DNA of 64,000 nt, taken from contig JABCPU010000009.1 of NCBI GenBank assembly GCA_016800925.1, positions 372,001-436,000 on the forward strand, written 5' to 3'. The notes under the pieces are model-generated. The model was not told the origin of the DNA. It searched no databases and saw only the letters and a program-made list of their open reading frames with translations. The position numbers and the translations under genes were made by a program. Positions 1-11,037 of the stretch are shown piece after piece (the stretch's first letter is position 1; each line of letters opens with the position of its first letter). This DNA is from Suillus spraguei. Its lineage: Eukaryota > Basidiomycota > Agaricomycetes > Boletales > Suillaceae.

Positions 1-410
1 ACAATGTTCAAAAGAGAACAAGGTGAAAGTACAAGGAACGCGTTCCGAGTACGATCAAGGGTTCAGCCTCAATGACAAGTCAAAGAGGTATCTGCGAGAA
101 TAGAGACTAAGGCTAAGGAGTGCTTAGACTTAGAGACGATTCAAGACGACTTAGGTTGGAGACCTAAGCGAAGGAGATTCCAGGTAAAACCCAGTAAGAT
201 TAAAGTAGGGAATCTACTACAAGTACACTGTGCTTAAATAGGCCAATATGTGCGCACAGACCAAGCGATACGTGAGAATGTAAGTGCGTATCCAAATAAG
301 GAAGGCAACTATAGTACAGATGCGTTGAGCATATGAGTCAGAGTCATGTGACGTGATATACAAGTAAGAAGGCAAGGAGAAAATGAATAGGGGCACGTAT
401 GATTGTAACA
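1..410 (-). repeat. 3' LTR of element A (partial)
   Basis: Aligns with 7110-7516 of the right LTR, so about 66 bp are missing at the window edge. It ends GTAACA at 410. Other copies of this LTR family are at 39230-39699 and 63242-63717. Confidence 0.93.
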
Positions 411-425
411 TTACCCCCTTTTTAC
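411..425 (-). other. Polypurine tract of element A
   Basis: Read on the minus strand, an A5G5 run ends directly at the 3' LTR, the expected place for plus-strand DNA priming in an LTR retrotransposon. Confidence 0.7.
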
Positions 426-442
426 ACGTAAAGTCACCGGCT

Positions 443-1897
443 TTACTCATCTTGGTTCGCATAGTAAATGGGATCATCACTAAACTCATAGTCTTCATCA
501 GCAAACGATCCGCTCATCATGTACTTGGCTTCTTCAAGACCAGCGCGACGTTTAGAGTCCTTCTTCTTCTCTGCCTGAATACGTTCATCGTCGAGCTGTT
601 TCTCCCAAGTACAAAGTGCGTCATAGAATCCTTCGTCCTTCCATGTTAACTCGAAGGGAGGAGGTCCGACTCGTTTAGGACAGTAGAGGGATAAATGAGT
701 CGGTGACCAATATCTGCAAATTTGCACTGATATTCCGCACATTCTTTTGACGATGTCCTAGCAATCCACAGACACGGCACTTCATATTCTCGTCAGGGTT
801 GGAATGGACTTTGCGTAAAGGTGACGGAGAAATGTGGGCGTGGGACTAATGGATCTGGCGCGCTTCTTTCCCTTATTCTTCTTCATACGTTTTAAGCAAG
901 GGTGTTTGACGCTTAAGTTGCGCTTGCTGAGCAGTGGATAAAGTGTATGCGACATAGGGAGATCCGGGGTGACGTCACGTTCGCGATTGCAAGAAGTTCG
1001 GTGAGGAAGACGGAGAAGTGATACCAAAGTCTTTTACTAAGACTGGTGAGACGGATCCATAGGACCGAATGATGTGGGATGGACATAGGGGGGTGGATAT
1101 GAAGGTCGCGAAGTCGAGGACCGAGTGTTACCAGTTCGGTGGCAGGGATACCTAGTAGTTTGCGGCCTCGCACTGTTCCTTTGTGCAGGTTCATACAGCC
1201 AATCAGGGCAATCAGAGAGGTCACGACGGGAGGTGATGAAGTTGACTGTGCGATAGGAGATGGTGTTCGAGGAGATGCAAGGTCTGACTGTGTTTGTTGT
1301 AGATCGTGATAGCTTCTTCTACTAGATTTCTGGCGCTCTGGTTTCAGCGACTGACTGCTGGATCGTTTCAACAACCGTATTGGTGAGTTGTCCGATCTCC
1401 TGGACAGCAGTATATAGGCCAGTAAAGGCGTCAAGACTAGAATAAACACGCGAAGATGAGGGTGCTGGAATAGGAAGTGGCGTATCTTCCTGCGGAGAGG
1501 GAGGTCGAGCAACGCCTGCTCGACGTTCGGCAATGATATGAATAGCTTCTTCAACATCATTTTTAAAAGAATTGGGAAACAGCAACATAGCGTAAGCACG
1601 AATGCGTTTTTGAAGATGTAAGAAGCGATGTCGGTATGTGGCTTCTGTAATATCCTTGGCGGTGACTTCGATGAGTGCTGCGGTGCGGATGATGTTAACG
1701 AGGAGTAAGGCGGGGAAAGCGCCTCGTTCTGTAAGAATTCTTTCGATTTCAAGGGCATGTCCCTCGCAGAGAATGGCGGCTTCGATGTAGGAAGTGTTGT
1801 CGATTTCAGTGGTGAGATTTCCGTAGTTTTCTGCTTCAGAGTCGGAGTCATTGTTGACGGCAGTGACGGGAGTAATGTAGGCAGTGGGGAAAGACAT
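443..1897 (-). pseudogene. Extra sense ORF(s) downstream of pol in element A, with a zinc-knuckle-like end
   Basis: About 1.5 kb between the end of pol and the 3' LTR, coding in the same direction as pol. The first part (1322-1897) is an open 191-aa frame starting MSFPTAYITP. It is predicted mostly helical and acidic near the N-terminus, with no domain I recognise. Past it the frame is broken, but near 700-780 the translation contains C-x2-C-x4-H followed by a further Cys/His cluster in another frame, and the acidic tail runs to 443. This suggests one protein ending in a CCHC-type nucleic-acid-binding module, now frameshifted or spliced. Function is unknown; a gag-like accessory or RNA-binding role is inference. 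Confidence 0.55.
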
Positions 1898-1944
1898 TTC
1901 GATACAGATAGTTGATCAAGTGCTAGTGCGGTTGATTGACTGGA

Positions 1945-4900
1945 AAGAGTTAGAGGGCGTGTTGCTTCTTATAAGCATTCAAGATTCGAGCGGAGTTCTT
2001 CAAGTTCTTTTCTGGGAGCCATTCTTATCTCCCGATGAGTATCCTTTCCAGGAAACAAGATATCGTCGGCGATTGCCGGTTCCTTTGTGAGAAAGAATTG
2101 CTTCGATTTCATATTCTTCTTCTTCTTCGATATGTCAGGGGGTGGTTCTGGGAAGTTCGGCCATGTACGTCCGTTTCGCTATAGGATGATAAGACAGAAG
2201 CGTGGAATGTGGGGTGAATCTTCCATTGCGGAGGGAGTTTGAGCGTGAACGTGATAGGAGATAAGACATCGATGATCGGGAAAGGTCCGTATCGTTTCGG
2301 TGCCAATTTCCTCGATGGGAGTTTGAGTCTAAGATTAGCGGCGGATAGCCAAACCTTATCTCCGATCTTCCATGGGGTGTACTTATCTCCTCGGGATCGT
2401 TCGGCCATTGTCTGCATGCAATGTTGTGACAGGCGATTGCTTCTTCTCTTATCTTCTGCAGAGATCGTACTCGATCTTCTGCTGCGGGACGGATGAATCA
2501 GGGATCAGATGAGGGATAGCGCGTGGTTCATATCCCATCATCAAATAGAAGGGTGATGCATTTCTTGCATCGTGTTTTCGGTGGTTGTGGACGAATTCGG
2601 CGATTGGTAGATGTTCTACCCAATCTTCAGGGTTGTTACGGCAGTAAATGCGAGGTATGTTTCAAGTTCTTGATTAGTCTTTCAGTTTGACCATCAGTCT
2701 GCGGTGGTAAGCCGTGGATGGAGCGATGACATAGTCAGAAGTCGGGCAAGTTCCTTTGAGAAGCGAGATAGGAATTGCGGCCTCGATCTGAATAACTTTG
2801 TCATGGAGTCCAAATCGTCGGTAACGTGTTTCAAAAATAGCTTAGCAACGCCTTCTGAGTGATGGTTTTCAAACAAGGGATAATAATTACCCCCTTCGTA
2901 AGGCCATGGTCTACCACGACCATGATACTGTCAAAGCCTCCAGAGATAGGGAGGTCAGTGATAAGATCAACGGAGACCTGGAGAAGGGCGAACAGCCGAG
3001 AAGGAATAGGCGAGCGGAGGCGAACGGGATGTGTATCCGCTTTCATTTGCTGACAAAGGGCGCAACCCTCAACGTATTTCCGAATATAAGAGCCCATTGC
3101 AGGCCACCAAGCTTCCCGTTTGACGAGTTCTTCAGTTTTGAATCTACCGGGGTGTCCCGCGGTAGGATGATCATGATACCTTTTCAGGATATCGGAGCGA
3201 TGCGCCGGGGAATATAAGCGCGATTCTTAAAATAGAGGACGTTCTCCTCAATCTTCCAATCGGAGAGTGCCGATTTCATAGGAGGAAGGCACACTCCATC
3301 AAGGGCATCAGACGCTGTCTTGAAGACAGGATCGTCGAGGGGGTCAGAGGATGACAGTACATCCTTCAAGTCGGTGTCGATAAGACGAACGAATAGAGCA
3401 TCAGGAGGAGGGTTTGATCTTCGTTATCGTCTTTGCCAGAGTCATAATCAGGCCGGCGGGATAGTGCATCAGGTACTGCTAATTTAGTACCTGCAACGTG
3501 ATGCAGTTCAATGTCGTAAATAGACAAAATCAATTGCCAACGTGCTTGGCGACGGGTGAGCTTCTGTGCACTTCTAAAGTACAGAAGGTTCTTGTGGTCG
3601 GTGAATACCAGGACGGGGTGTGGGTTTCCTTCGAGATAATGACGCCATTCGTTCAATGCCCGGATCACGGCAAGGAGTTCCCTATCAAAGATCTGGTAAT
3701 TGCGTTCTGCAGGGTTCAAGGACTGTGAGAGATATGCACATGGGTGATAAACACCATTCTCATCAGTCTGCAGGAGAACTCCGCCAGTTGCTACGAGCGA
3801 AGCGTCGGTAGCAATGGCAAATTGTCGGGAAGGATCAGGGTTACGGAGTACCGGTTGGGAAGTGAAGCGTCGTTTCAATTCTTCGAAGGTGTCCATACAT
3901 TCGGTTGACCATTCAAAGGCCTTATCTTTCTTTGTCAAATCGATAAGGGGTCTGGCGATGTCAGAATAGTGGGAAATGAACGTGCGGTAGAAGTTGCAAA
4001 AACCGAGGAATGACCGAACATCTTTTACAGATTTCGGGATTGGCCATTCAGAGATTCCCTTGGTCTTGGCGGTGTCCATAGCAACTTGTCCGGGGCGAAT
4101 TATCATTCCGAGGTATTCCACTTCTTCTGCATCGAAGGTGCATTTCTCCGGTTTCAAGAACAGGTGTTCTTTTCGTATTTTCATCAAAACTCGTCTGGTC
4201 GTTCACGGTGTTCTGCCATTGTCGTAGAGAAAATCAGGATATCGTCCATATAGATAACCATCCATCCTTCATTGATTTCTTGTTGAAAGGTGCGATTCAT
4301 GTATGCTTGAAAAGTTGCTGGGGAATTGCAGAGGCCAAAGAACATGACGTTCGGTTCAAAAGGCCGAATTCCGTGGTAAAAGCAGCTTTCCACCTATCAT
4401 CAGGATGGATGCGAATGTTGTTATAGCCGGACCGGATATCCATTTTCGTAAAGAACTGTGCGTTGTGAAGCGTGCGACAAGGGAAATAGGGAGTGGGAGC
4501 GGATATGCGTTCTTGACTGTCCAATCATTGATGTAGCGATAATCTTGACAGGGACGCAGTTCTCCACTCTTCTTTCCTACAAAGAAGAAGCCACTAGCTT
4601 GAGGTGACTTCGATTCCGAGATAAAGCCTTTCGCAACGTTTTCATCGATAAACGTTTTGACAGCAGCGCGTTCTTTTTCCGATAGCGGGTAACCTTAGAC
4701 GTACGAGGAATAAAACCGGGTTTGGTGTCGATCCGATGATCATACCAGGGCGTTCGGGGGTAGTTTGTTCAATCCGTCTTTAGCAAAGACGTCTGCGAAG
4801 TCATGCAAATAATCCGGGACCAATTCTTCGAAGGATTTCTTTTTCTTTTCCTTCTCGTCCGTAGCGAATTCCTGAGCTTTGTTACTATATTTCGGAGGAG

Positions 4901-6014
4901 GAGTGGAATTGGGAGTAGGGAGGATTGTTCAAGTTGAGAAGTTCCATCACGTGTCAAGGGTGTATCCATGGATACTTCTTCTATGATCCTCATGCTAATC
5001 CCGTCGGTATCGTATTCCACAAGAAATTCTCCTTCTCCTAGTTCATAAGAGGAAATTTCGCGCACTTCTGGAGCATGCCAAACGTCGTGCATGGTGTCAA
5101 ATTGGTCATCATCCTCGGTTGGGATCAACGAGGGCACGGGTTCTTCCTTATCAGGGATTTTTCAATCGAAGCTGAAAGAGTTTTCGGGGAACGAAGAACT
5201 TGGATAGTTTTGGTACGTTGGTGTTTCGTCCTGGAGTTCTTCTTCCGTTTCCTTTTCCTTCTTCTGTTCTTCTATTGGCCGTTGCTCAATAGGTTCTTGT
5301 CCGACCCGATGCTCGGGTTCGATTCATTCTTGCGCTTCTCTGCGCGGGGAATCGGTGATACTGCTCGCGGCAGTTGTACACGTGGAGTGGGTTCTGCAGT
5401 ACGTGGAATACGTACTTCTGGTTCTGGGTCTTCTGGAACATCAGCGGGAAAGCGATGAATGGTTTCGGGAGTCGGGAATGTTGCCATCTGGTATGATGTT
5501 TGAATAGTCGGGGCAACCCGTTCTTCTCTCGGTCTTTATCCATATCGATTTCGATCTCATCTGATTTTCTGTCCGTGAAAGGACAAGTGTTTCAGCAGCC
5601 CAATCTATAATTGGGTTCATTGCTCGTAACCAAGGAATTCCAAGAAGGATTTGATCTCTCCTTCCGAGTTTGGTGATATTGAATTTTCCATACATGGTTC
5701 GATCGTCAATCTTGACCACTAGGAGGCAGTAATGCGTAATTGGTCCTCCTTTTATGAGAGTCCCATCTGCCGTTGTAACTCGAAATGGTTCCTTGAGTTT
5801 TCGTCGTGTGATTTGATGGAGTTTCACAAACTCTTCTGAGATGAATGTGCCTGCTGCTCCTGATCAATAACAGCGGTGGTGTCGACGGATTTAAGCGAGT
5901 ACGCGAGTGGAGGGTGATAGGGACACGAAGTTCTTTTCTTTCACCTACAGCGCGTACAAGTCTTAGTAATACATTGGGAGAAACATACGTCGAGTCTTTG
6001 TTTCTCCAAGTCAA
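1945..6014 (-). pseudogene. pol: pol of element A: protease, RT, RNase H, integrase, chromodomain (multiple frameshifts)
   Basis: In order on the minus strand: a retropepsin region near 5500-5900, where the Asp-Ser-Gly active-site codons are hit by an apparent 1-nt deletion (GAT-CAGGA near 5860); reverse transcriptase with YMDD near 4250 (frame 4184-4393, preceded by 4297-4524 in another frame); RNase H with TDAS and TDHKNLLYF motifs (3366-4187); integrase zinc-finger end and core fragments (2640-3097); the integrase C-terminal GDKVWL module (2109-2417); and a chromodomain with YLVSWKGY near 2040. Frames change at least five times, so no full-length Pol is made. The chromodomain places the element among the chromoviruses. 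Confidence 0.88.
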
Positions 6015-6033
6015 AAATCCTCAACAATCCGTC

Positions 6034-6846
6034 TCACGTTTCTTCATCTTCTTCTTCTCCCTTGACTTCTGTTTGTCGGAGTGGAGTCTTCTTCTTTCTG
6101 TCAGGACAATTATGGATGCGATGTCCTGTCTTTCTGCATCCGAAGCATTGCCCTTTCTTCATACATTCGGATCTTTCCATGTCGGAGATTCGATCTACGA
6201 CCATTGCGTTGGAATCACGGTTTGGAATATACCGTGCATTCCCGTAGTTCTTCTTCTTTTGTTGTGGAACATGACGTGTCCTCATGGCATTGAGCCGATG
6301 ATGGGCGTTGTCAATAGCAACGCATTGCAACACAACATCTCTGAATATCTCGGAGACATCTCCTGTATTGAAAAGCTTTGTGAGGATACCCCAGTTGAGA
6401 CCATCTTGGAAGAACTGGATCTTCGTCGCGTTATCGGTGATATGAGCCTTGGCTGCAAGTGCCTCAAAGTCGGCGACATAGGTGTGAAGATCTCCAGTTC
6501 CTTGCTTGAGGTCTCTAAGACGTGTAAGCGCGGTCATTCTGGTATCCACTGGTTCGAATGCTTCTTTGAAGCTCTTCATAAAATCCACCATCGTCCCATA
6601 ACCAACTTTTTGTCCTGAAGTGTCGGTAGATTGGGCGTGTTCAAGGAATTGTTCCTTCCAAGACTTGGCATTCTTCTCGGTCATGAAGGATGTTATGTAG
6701 ATGATCTTCTGTTTGTCGGTGGTGTAAAGCTTTTCATTGATGTCAAAGTGCAGATTGCACGACTGGATAAACTCGCGAGAGTTATCACGATCTCCATCAA
6801 AACCAATCGGTTGGCCGATCTTGTATTCGAATTCTTTAATCGACAT
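6034..6846 (-). CDS. gag: Gag of element A, 270 aa with CCHC zinc knuckle
   Basis: An open frame starting at the first ATG about 200 nt inside the 5' LTR. The body has the fold pattern of Ty3/gypsy capsid proteins (a helical 'retrotrans_gag' region, with FFQDGLNWGI near the middle). One zinc knuckle, CFGCRKTGHRIHNC, lies near the C-terminus, followed by a Lys/Arg and then an acidic tail. Gag packages the element RNA in cytoplasmic particles. The frame is uninterrupted although pol beside it is broken, so it may still be translated. Confidence 0.9.
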   Translation of the reverse strand: MSIKEFEYKIGQPIGFDGDRDNSREFIQSCNLHFDINEKLYTTDKQKIIYITSFMTEKNAKSWKEQFLEHAQSTDTSGQKVGYGTMVDFMKSFKEAFEPVDTRMTALTRLRDLKQGTGDLHTYVADFEALAAKAHITDNATKIQFFQDGLNWGILTKLFNTGDVSEIFRDVVLQCVAIDNAHHRLNAMRTRHVPQQKKKNYGNARYIPNRDSNAMVVDRISDMERSECMKKGQCFGCRKTGHRIHNCPDRKKKTPLRQTEVKGEEEDEET

Positions 6847-7031
6847 GGTTGATGTTTCTTCTGGTGAGTTATACTTTCTCGGTGCCTACACGCGCTGTCT
6901 TGCTGTCCGTTAGGGCTTTCTTCTGTCAGAGGGCTTCTCTTGACAATCTGCTCAGCGTACGCGTACGCTAGTCTGCTGATCTGAGCGATCAGGGTTCAGG
7001 GTCGAAGACTGGATAGTCGACGATCAACAAG

Positions 7032-7042
7032 ACTTTAATCTT
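7032..7042 (-). other. Self-priming primer-binding site of element A (11 nt)
   Basis: One base inside the 5' LTR. Element-sense AAGATTAAAGT is the exact reverse complement of ACTTTAATCTT in the LTR (7314 down to 7304), which is the predicted mRNA 5' end. No tRNA-type TGG start is seen at the LTR edge. In Tf1 of fission yeast the first 11 nt of the mRNA prime at such a site. Confidence 0.75.
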
Positions 7043-7043
7043 T

Positions 7044-7516
7044 TGTTACGAACTGGGGTGGCGTCACCAGCGACAGTGAAAAGACACAGACGGTCTGCTG
7101 GGAGTTCTTACAATGTTCAAAAGAGAACAAGGTGAAAGTACAAGGAACGTGTTCCGAGTACGATCAAGGGTCAGCCTCAATGACAAGTCAAAGAGGTATC
7201 AGCGAGAATAGAGACTAAGGCTAAGGAGTGCTTAGACTTAGAGACGATTCAAGACGACTTAGGTTGGAGACCTAAGCGAAGGAGATTCCAGGTAAAACCC
7301 AGTAAGATTAAAGTAGAGAATCTACTACAAGTACACTGTGCTTAAATAGGCCAATATGTGCGCACAGACCAAGAGAGTCGTGAGAATGTAAGTGCGTATC
7401 CAAAGAAGGAAGGCAACTATAGTACAGATGCGTTGAGCATATGAGTCAGAGTCTTGTTACGTAATATACAAGGTAAATGAAGAGGAAAATGAATAGGGGC
7501 ACGTACGATTGTAACA
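7044..7516 (-). repeat. 5' LTR of element A (473 bp)
   Basis: TG...CA ended repeat. In element sense it has TATTTAAG (7348 to 7341) 34 nt upstream of the predicted start ACTTTAATCTT at 7314, followed by the conserved stretch ACTGGGTTTTACCTGGAA. The DIRS reading frame stops at its right edge. Confidence 0.93.
7304..7348 (-). promoter_or_regulatory. LTR promoter of element A: TATA box and predicted start
   Basis: TATTTAAG lies 34 nt upstream of ACTTTAATCTT in element sense. The same spacing is found in all LTR copies of this family in the window, and in the unrelated LTR of element B. Confidence 0.6.
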
Positions 7517-9035
7517 AGTTGCGAAGATGTCGCGAGCTACGCCGCCAGATTGAAGTAGTTCGGACCACCAGTTAAGGTCCTCGGCTACTGTTTTCCCAGC
7601 TCTTCGGGGTAAGAAAGGATTGGATTGACTGACCGCTAGCATGTCCTCGAGGCTGGTGATGTACGCTCTGCCTCGAGGTGCTGCGGCACACGCATGTAAT
7701 AATTTGCCGTAAAGTTCTTGAACATCCTGTAGGACGTGCGTGTGCCGCTTCCTCCATTTGTGTATGGCTGCTAAGTACTTGGCTACCTTGGCCTCGCTTA
7801 ATGCTACTACCATTCGTTGGAGGTCCCAATAAAATCCTATGTAAATCGTAGACGTGTTGAACAGTTGGTCTTTTAAGACTTCCCAGATCAGGCCCAAGCT
7901 CATCCGATAGGTCGTTTATGTCCTGTAGACAGAACGTAAATAGGGCATCGTGTTTCGACCGAGGTGATTGGTTCGAGAGATCAATTAAAGGCTGCGCGTG
8001 ACTTTCGTTTGATTCTTCTATTTTTCCACTGATAGGACAACGTTTGCCGAACCAAAGTCTTCCTTCCGTTTGTCTTAGGCCCGAACTGGCGAACTTCTTA
8101 TACCATATCTTCCTGTCTTCGTTATAGCGTTCGCGAAACTCGCGACGTATCCTGAAAAATATGTGGTCATCTACCCACTTATCTAGAGGTCCGATGCCTT
8201 TGTGCTGAAAGATTTCGGCTCCAGCGTCAGCCATGTGACCATAGATTCCTGCTGAAGGAGTTGCGCCGAAAGCTGTACAAGTGTCCACACAAAAGAGTGT
8301 CTCCGAGATTCTAACTATACCTGCCGGCCACTGGGATTCATGTAGCGGTACCGTTCGGTAAGCTTCTGCTATGTCCCGCGTTGCTACTTCTGACCCTGGA
8401 GGTAGATTGGCTATTAATTCGTAGATTATAGAGAATTTTCCCCATGTTGTAGGAAAATCGTTAGCATTTATGTTCGAATTTATTGATGCGTTTGCGAACG
8501 ACGCGTTGGTTCTGTGTGGGAATGAGAAGTTCTGGATGAGTCGAAATTTTCCGGGTTTGCCTGGTTTTGGGATGATGGACATCGGAGACGATTGGAAAGG
8601 TCCGATCAGACGTTCTAGAGTGTCAGCATCGAAAGGACCGATGTATCTTCCTTTGTCGATTTCTTTTTGGATAATGGCACGAAATTCGACAGCAAACTCG
8701 CTAGTCGAGTCTTTATTAGGGGGAGTCTGTACATTGGTGATAACGGGAAAATCTATTTTGAATCCACTGCGAAGGCCATCTGCGACCTTCGCGAAGCATT
8801 TGGCTAACTCCGGGTGGTCGAGCATGCGAGACCACGCCTCTGCCTTATACGGCGTTAGCGGATTCAGCTTTCTGTGCTCGAGCACATCTCTGGGCGCCAT
8901 GAGTGGCAGCTCCGCACCCTGAACACACGTGCTTGGCGTCGTGCCTAGGCACGGTGCATCCTTCTTCGCGCTGCCAGGCGGTGCAGAGTTGTTTTCCGTC
9001 CTTTGTCCACAGACCTTTGTGGATGCGCTCCGCAA
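7517..9035 (-). pseudogene. DIRS reverse transcriptase, frameshifted and truncated
   Basis: The likely start is MAPRDVLEHRKL at about 8900, overlapping the end of gag in another frame. RT blocks are visible: the motif around PMSIIPKPGKPGKFRLIQNF, then ATRDIAEAYRTVPL, then WVDDHIFFR as the catalytic Asp-Asp motif (VDDH, not YxDD), then YIGFYWDL of the thumb or connection. Near 7905 the frame shifts, so the last part continues as 7517-7903 in another frame. The gene is then cut by element A at 7516/7517. It would copy element RNA into DNA; it is not functional here. Confidence 0.78.
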
Positions 9036-10486
9036 AGGTCTCGTGTTGCTTATCCCATGTGTGGGAGGCCGTGCATTCGATGGTTTTATGCGGGTTACGT
9101 CCGAGGCACACTGCGCAGCATGGGAGGGGACCAGATGCGGGAGGTGCTCGAATAGTGCGTACCTTCTTGTTAAAGTTTGATACTGCTTCTACAGGTGGGA
9201 GAGGGCGTTTTTGTCCGCTAGAGACTTGGCGCGTTGACGCCATTTGTGATGGTCGTAGAGACTCTAGGTTGCTGGCGATGAATGCCGCCGCTGCTTGCTG
9301 TGATAGCGAGCGATGTGGTCACATGTGGTATGTGGTTTTGGTTGTGGGTGGGTGTGACCCGGGGGGGGGGGGGGTTTGGTTGTGATAACCGTTGTTCGTG
9401 ATGAACATTTGTCGTTTAAGACAGTTCCAACCAACAGCGTGATGTGTCGTTGGTTGTGAGGTTGTGATAACCCGCGTTTGTAAATAGCGTTATTGGCGCG
9501 CGATTGGCCAACAACGTTTGAGATGGGATGCGATAGCCCAAAAGAAAGGTAGTGCGATTGAAAGCGTATGAAATGGTGAGAAGACAGGTTTTGTGGGAGG
9601 GGTTACGACTGACCTGTACTGCCATTGCTGTCTCCTTCTCGCGCTTCTCGTTAAATAGTTCCTCTCTCGCTTCCAACAGTAAGTCTTGATTAATTTCCTC
9701 TAAGCTCCAACCCTGCACGGTACCTATGGTAAGGTGCCAGCGGCGACGTTGCTGGGATTGGTAGAGTAATAAAGCTCTCTGTTTGAGGGCGTCAGGCGCA
9801 TGGCGCCAGCGATGAGATTGCAGCGCTGTCCAAAATTGAACATGCATGTCTACCCGATCGTCCGGCCAGTCGTGCATCTTCATGGAGAGGATCATGCGTG
9901 GTGCAGCCTCATTGAATTCTTCCCAGGTAAGATTTTCGTCCTTGACTACTGGCGCTGCTTTCGGGTCTTTGACCGCCGCTGCAGGGACCCATGAGTGGAT
10001 TCCATCCGCAGCAGGTAACATTACCAACGCATCTGGTTCGGCGATGGACATTGAAACTCTGGCGTCGTCTAAACCTTTGTTAGTGAAGTAATGCAGTTCG
10101 CAGTAGTCGCCTGCTTTGAGCCTTCGAATCGCATACTGCGCTGGAAGGATAGTAGGGTCCGAAGGAACTTTTCCGCGCTTGATTGGCGCGTACTTGTTCT
10201 TATTCTTCTTTCTCTCTTCTAGCCGTGCCGCTTCTTCCTCGTCTTTGCGGTCTTGTTGCCTTTGGAGCTCGTCTTCCTCTGCTTGTTGACGGGCTTCGCG
10301 CAAGCGGTCTTGTCTATCTGCCCAACGCTGTCTCTCTGCGTCGTTGTTCACGTTCCACAATGCTGTTAGGGATCGAACGGCTTGTTGTTCGGTTAAACCT
10401 TCATTTATCAGCTGTTGACGTTCATGCTGGTACTCAGCTAGAGTATAGTCCGGTCTGATGGCTTCGTTTGGATTAACGTTGGCCAT
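8845..10486 (-). CDS. DIRS Gag-like protein, two exons, about 441 aa
   Basis: Exon 1 is 9614-10486 (291 codons) and exon 2 is 8845-9297, joined by a 316-nt GT-AG intron (9298-9613); the joined frame is open. The N-terminus (MANVNPNEAIRPDYTLAEYQ) is followed by a charged Gln/Arg/Glu-rich coiled coil (residues about 45-100) and a conserved helical core (LTWEEFNEAAPRMI ... RRRWHLTIGTVQGW). The C-terminal part carries C-x2-C clusters near residues 335 and 400, likely zinc-binding. Family members occur in many Agaricomycetes next to DIRS RT genes. The intron holds a poly-G run near 9361-9374. Confidence 0.75.
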
Positions 10487-10668
10487 GTCAGAAAAGGTGT
10501 AAGCAAAATTAGAACTAGACGCTTATACTGAATCTGAAGCGCTGATGGATGAATGCGAAGTGGGCAGAAGCAAGAAGTTCTGCGCCACTTCGCTTATTTG
10601 CGCGTAGACTAACTTCTACGTTAGCCTCGTGCCTCGGCTAACTTAGAACGCCAACTGTGTCATGGGTA

Positions 10669-10940
10669 CATCAGGAAATTCACACATTCCTTAACATGCT
10701 TAATCAGCTTAACTCACTTATCTCAAAACTTGTTTGCTCTCTCTCACATCATTCACCTGGCATATCTTATATTTTTGAGTGCGAAATACAATAAAACATG
10801 TATATTAATATATCTCAACTTTTTTTTTCTGAATTCATTCACATTGAAATTTTGGACAAGTAGATTCAATTTCACCAAGGCAGTTAAGTGTAAATAAGTC
10901 CGCATAAGGGCACGTCAAGGAATGTGTGAATTTCCTGATG
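10669..10940 (+). mobile_element. MITE copy 1 (272 bp, TA duplication)
   Basis: Terminal inverted repeats starting CATCAGGAAATTCACACA, flanked on both sides by TA (10667-10668 and 10941-10942). It is non-coding and AT-rich inside. It differs from the other three copies by one missing T in a T run. Confidence 0.88.
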
Positions 10941-11037
10941 TAGAAAGTCTGACCTTGGTACTGACTTGAGGCTATGTTGGTGGCAGCCACCCCCATCCTA
11001 ATCCCAGCCTTTTCAAATCACTCATCCACGTTTTACC

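Larger units (their letters stand above)
1..7516 (-). mobile_element. Ty3/gypsy chromovirus, element A (degenerate; 3' LTR cut by window edge)
   Basis: An LTR retrotransposon read on the minus strand. Direct repeats at 1-410 and 7044-7516 begin TGTTACG and end GTAACA. Between them lie gag (6034-6846), a broken pol (about 1945-6014) and extra sense ORFs (443-1897). A purine tract abuts the 3' LTR and a self-priming type primer site abuts the 5' LTR. The two LTRs differ by scattered substitutions and small indels (very roughly 95% alike by eye), so this is older than element B. It sits inside a DIRS element: DIRS coding sequence resumes at 7517. The target duplication cannot be checked because the left end lies outside the window. 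Confidence 0.92.
7517..10486 (-). mobile_element. DIRS-type retroelement (partial, split by element A)
   Basis: Contains a spliced gag-like gene (8845-10486) and an overlapping RT ORF (7517-9035) in the layout of fungal DIRS elements (tyrosine-recombinase retrotransposons). The RT/RNase H connection ends abruptly at 7517 where element A's LTR begins; the rest, including any tyrosine recombinase, should lie left of the window. The DIRS assignment rests on the RT motifs and gag resemblance only, because no recombinase is visible. Confidence 0.72.

Noticed and set aside
9361..9374. Poly-G run as a possible assembly artefact or G-quadruplex element
   Set aside because: It lies in the DIRS gag intron and explains nothing else; real or not, it does not affect the coding call.
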